Translations under genes and position numbers: made by a program
The notes under the pieces: generated by a model
Seen by the model: only the letters and a program-made list of their open reading frames with translations
Told to the model about the DNA's origin: nothing
Database searches by the model: none
Shown: positions 12,043 through 13,813 of the stretch, in pieces
How positions within the stretch are numbered: position 1 is the stretch's first letter
Layout of the letters: every line of letters begins with the position of its first letter
Source: Pseudomonadota bacterium
GTDB taxonomy: Bacteria; Myxococcota; Myxococcia; Myxococcales; Anaeromyxobacteraceae
Direction: 5' to 3'
Assembly: GCA_023428085.1 (NCBI GenBank)
Contig: JAEYZK010000466.1
Coordinates: 1-13,813, forward strand
DNA: 13,813 bases

Positions 12043-13677
12043 TCAGACGAGCTCGTGCTCGTACGCGAACGCGGTCGCGGCCGCGCGCGAGGGCACCCGG
12101 AGCTTCCCGAGGATGCTGCTCACGTGGCGATCGACGGTCTTCTCGCTGCGGTGGAGGGCGCGCGCGATGTCCTTGTTGCTCTTGCCCGAGGCCACCAGGC
12201 GGAGGACCTCGAGCTCGCGCGGCGTCAGCCCGTGCGCGCGCCGCGGACGTTCGGGCCGGGCGAGCGCCTCGACGCGAGCGGAGTCGAGCGTGGCCCCGAG
12301 CCTCGCGAAGAGCTGCCGGGCCGCCTCCAGCTCCAGCCCACAGCCCTCCTCGTCGCCGAGCGCGCGGCACGCGAGGCCGACCAGCACGCGCGCCTGCGCC
12401 GACGGATGAGGCGCCTCGAGCGCCGCCCAGACCTCGCCCGCGCCGCGGGCGAGGTCGAGCGCGGCGGCGGCGTTCCCCTCGGCGAGCTCCACCGTCGCGC
12501 GCGCCTGCTGCGCGATCGCCACGAGCACCGCGGTGTCGAACCGCGCCGCGATCGCCTGGAGCTCCGCGGAGGCCTCCCGGGCGTCCGCGCGCTCTCGCGC
12601 CGCCAGCAGGATCTCCACGGCGGCGGGCAGGAGGCGCGTCCGCGCCAGGGGATCCGCCGTGGACCCGAGCACCCGGCGGATCGCCGCCACCGCGGCGGCG
12701 GCGTGCCCCTGCGCGAGGCGCAGCAGGGCGAGGCCCGGCTGCGGCTCCCTCCCCGCCTCGCTCGCCAGGCGGTAGAGCTCCTCCGCCGCAGGTTGCTCGC
12801 CGCGCAGGCGGTGCAGCTCGGCGAGCTGGTAGGTCGCCTCGCCGGCGGAGGCGCGATCGGTGGCCGCGCGCTCGCGGGCGCGGAGCGCCTCCGCGGTGGC
12901 CGCCCGCCAGTCGCCGCACGCGAGCAGGACCTCCGCGCGGTGGACGCGGCACGCGCCGGTGAACGAGACCATCTCCGGCTGTTCGTCGCACCAGGCCGCG
13001 AGCGCCGAGGTCCACTCGCGCGCGCGATCGAGCGCGTGCACGCTGCGGCAACAGTCGATCACGCTGCAGTAGAGCAGCCCCGTGGGGATCGGCGACAGCT
13101 CGCCCGCCGTCGCCGCGAGCATCACCTCGTCGAGCAGCCCCAGGCCCTCCTGGACCCGCGCCTCGTGGAGGCGCGCCCGCCCCTGCAGGTGGCGCGCGAT
13201 CGCCACGAGGTCCACCTCCCCGAACCGCTCGCCCGCGGCGGCGGCGGCGGCGGCGATCGTGTACGCGCGGGGCGCGTCGCCGGAGCGAAGGCGCTGCTCG
13301 GCCTCCGGCAGCAGGAGGTACCCGCGCTCCACGCTCTCGCCGCCCCCGCGGTCGAGCAGGCGACCGGCGCGCGCGTGCCACGCCGTGGCGCGCCCGGCCT
13401 CGCCGCGGAGCAGGTAGCGAAGGCCGATCCAGAACGCGCACCGGGCGGCACGCGCCCACCTCTCCTCGGCCGCATGGAGCCGGTGGGCGCGATCCAGCGC
13501 GTCGAGGTACGCTGCGTCGCGGCCGACGAGGTACGCGGACACCGCGAGCAGCTCGAGGTCCTCCGCCCCGAGCGGGGAGAGCGCGTCGGCACGCGCGAGG
13601 AGCTCGAACGCCTCGGCCCAGGCCCTGCGCCGGTAGCGCTCCCGCCCTCGTGCGACGTCGCCGGCCGCGCCCTCCAT
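12043..13677 (-). CDS. TPR-containing LuxR-family transcriptional regulator
   Basis: This 544-residue protein ends in a LuxR/GerE helix-turn-helix (about 483–544: LTPRELEVLRLVASGKSNKDIA, then the recognition region RSEKTVDRHVSSILGKL). The preceding 470 residues are Ala-rich paired helices (for example AEAFELLARADALSPL and AAEELYRLASEAGREPQPG), typical of TPR arrays. There is no N-terminal P-loop ATPase, so it is not a full MalT/LAL protein, and no receiver or PAS domain is visible. The signal may be a ligand or protein bound by the TPR array. The ATG at 13677 has no Shine–Dalgarno, but a -10-like TAGAAC ends six bases before it, pointing to a leaderless mRNA. The most likely target is the adjacent flavoprotein gene, and possibly its own promoter. 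Confidence 0.9.
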   Translation of the reverse strand: MEGAAGDVARGRERYRRRAWAEAFELLARADALSPLGAEDLELLAVSAYLVGRDAAYLDALDRAHRLHAAEERWARAARCAFWIGLRYLLRGEAGRATAWHARAGRLLDRGGGESVERGYLLLPEAEQRLRSGDAPRAYTIAAAAAAAGERFGEVDLVAIARHLQGRARLHEARVQEGLGLLDEVMLAATAGELSPIPTGLLYCSVIDCCRSVHALDRAREWTSALAAWCDEQPEMVSFTGACRVHRAEVLLACGDWRAATAEALRARERAATDRASAGEATYQLAELHRLRGEQPAAEELYRLASEAGREPQPGLALLRLAQGHAAAAVAAIRRVLGSTADPLARTRLLPAAVEILLAARERADAREASAELQAIAARFDTAVLVAIAQQARATVELAEGNAAAALDLARGAGEVWAALEAPHPSAQARVLVGLACRALGDEEGCGLELEAARQLFARLGATLDSARVEALARPERPRRAHGLTPRELEVLRLVASGKSNKDIARALHRSEKTVDRHVSSILGKLRVPSRAAATAFAYEHELV

Positions 13678-13683
13678 GCGTGG

Positions 13684-13712
13684 GTTCTAAACGACCGATC
13701 GTGATTCGTGAA
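13684..13712 (-). promoter_or_regulatory. Promoter of the LuxR-type gene, giving a probably leaderless mRNA
   Basis: On the minus strand TTCACG (complement of 13707–13712; four of six to the -35 consensus) is followed after exactly 17 bp by TAGAAC (complement of 13684–13689; four of six to the -10 consensus). Six bases then separate the -10 from the ATG, so transcription would start at the start codon. The absence of a Shine–Dalgarno fits. Confidence 0.45.
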
Positions 13713-13724
13713 CACGTCGATCGG
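13695..13724. promoter_or_regulatory. Inverted repeat overlapping the LuxR-gene promoter, candidate operator
   Basis: CCGATCG (13695–13701) and CGATCGG (13718–13724) are perfect inverted arms 16 bp apart, enclosing CGTGAACACG (13707–13716), itself a palindrome. The arms straddle the predicted -35 and spacer. A dimeric LuxR-type regulator bound here would affect its own promoter. The binding protein is inferred only from position. Confidence 0.4.
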
Positions 13725-13740
13725 GATGCGGAGTGGGGGG

Positions 13741-13810
13741 CCCCAGCGAAGCTGGGGGGAGGGGCAGAGCCCCTCCGCCGCGGGGCAGCCGCGCGCAGCC
13801 GCGAAGCGGC
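13741..13810. repeat. Cluster of three short hairpins with three-base purine loops
   Basis: Three perfect hairpins follow one another: CCCCAGC-GAA-GCTGGGG (13741–13757), GGAGGGGC-AGA-GCCCCTCC (13758–13776) and GCCGC-GAA-GCGGC (13798–13810). The first two abut directly. The array lies upstream of the LuxR-type gene and reaches the right edge, so it may be the terminator region of the next gene or a REP-type cluster. No gene is supported in 13678–13813. Confidence 0.6.
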
Positions 13811-13813
13811 GAG

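Noticed and set aside
13235..13254. GCG/GGC trinucleotide run as a possible microsatellite
   Set aside because: It encodes an Ala run inside the TPR part of the LuxR-type protein and is explained by Ala-rich helices in GC-rich DNA.
10541..13704. Long plus-strand open frames antisense to the flavoprotein and LuxR-type genes
   Set aside because: They lack recognisable domains, while the minus-strand frames have clear FAD and LuxR motifs; they are antisense by-products of high G/C third positions.

Overview
The window is very GC-rich, with dense genes and strong third-position G/C. Its gene content (an RF1–PrmC–MurA–HisG block, a zinc-ribbon protein, REP-like hairpins, a TPR-LuxR regulator) fits a delta-proteobacterial / Myxococcota chromosome, most like Anaeromyxobacter. 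That placement is inference from composition and gene order; no database search was run.

Left part (1–2729): a cut-off gene for a cysteine-rich protein on the minus strand (1–220) lies divergent from a rhomboid intramembrane protease (313–1380). A VOC/PhnB-like protein (1531–2004) follows. It converges with 11 bp to spare on a small membrane-anchored GT51-like transglycosylase homologue (2016–2729) that appears to lack the catalytic first motif.

Accessory part (2730–4970): a stand-alone AlbA_2/Schlafen-like ATP-binding protein with a C-terminal winged helix (2947–4719) is preceded by a strikingly AT-rich leader. It sits at the 3' side of a tRNA-Gly(CCC) gene (4895–4970), a classic integration position, but no integrase or att duplication is visible.

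Middle part (5063–6186): a cytoplasmic sulfite-oxidase-fold molybdoenzyme homologue (5063–5755) converges through a REP-like hairpin on a double zinc-ribbon zf-TFIIB protein (5806–6186).

Housekeeping block (6304–10578, all minus): the transcription order is prfA, prmC, murA, hisG. RF1 and the methyltransferase that modifies its GGQ glutamine are adjacent; UDP-GlcNAc enolpyruvyl transferase and the first histidine-biosynthesis enzyme follow. Two spacers of this block (prfA–prmC and murA–hisG) carry related REP-like palindromes, and murA and hisG both appear to start with TTG.

Right part (10613–13813): a flavoprotein monooxygenase-like enzyme (10613–11890) lies just upstream of prfA. It is preceded by a TPR-LuxR regulator (12043–13677) on the same strand, with a strong hairpin between them. 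The regulator's promoter appears to give a leaderless mRNA and overlaps an inverted repeat that could be an operator. The right edge holds a cluster of short hairpins.

I do not see a clear-cut new multi-gene system. The best leads are the REP-like elements with conserved loop and ends but changed, still-paired inner stems; the lone AlbA_2 gene beside tRNA-Gly; the degenerate GT51 protein; and the prfA leader, in which the ribosome-binding site can pair on either side.
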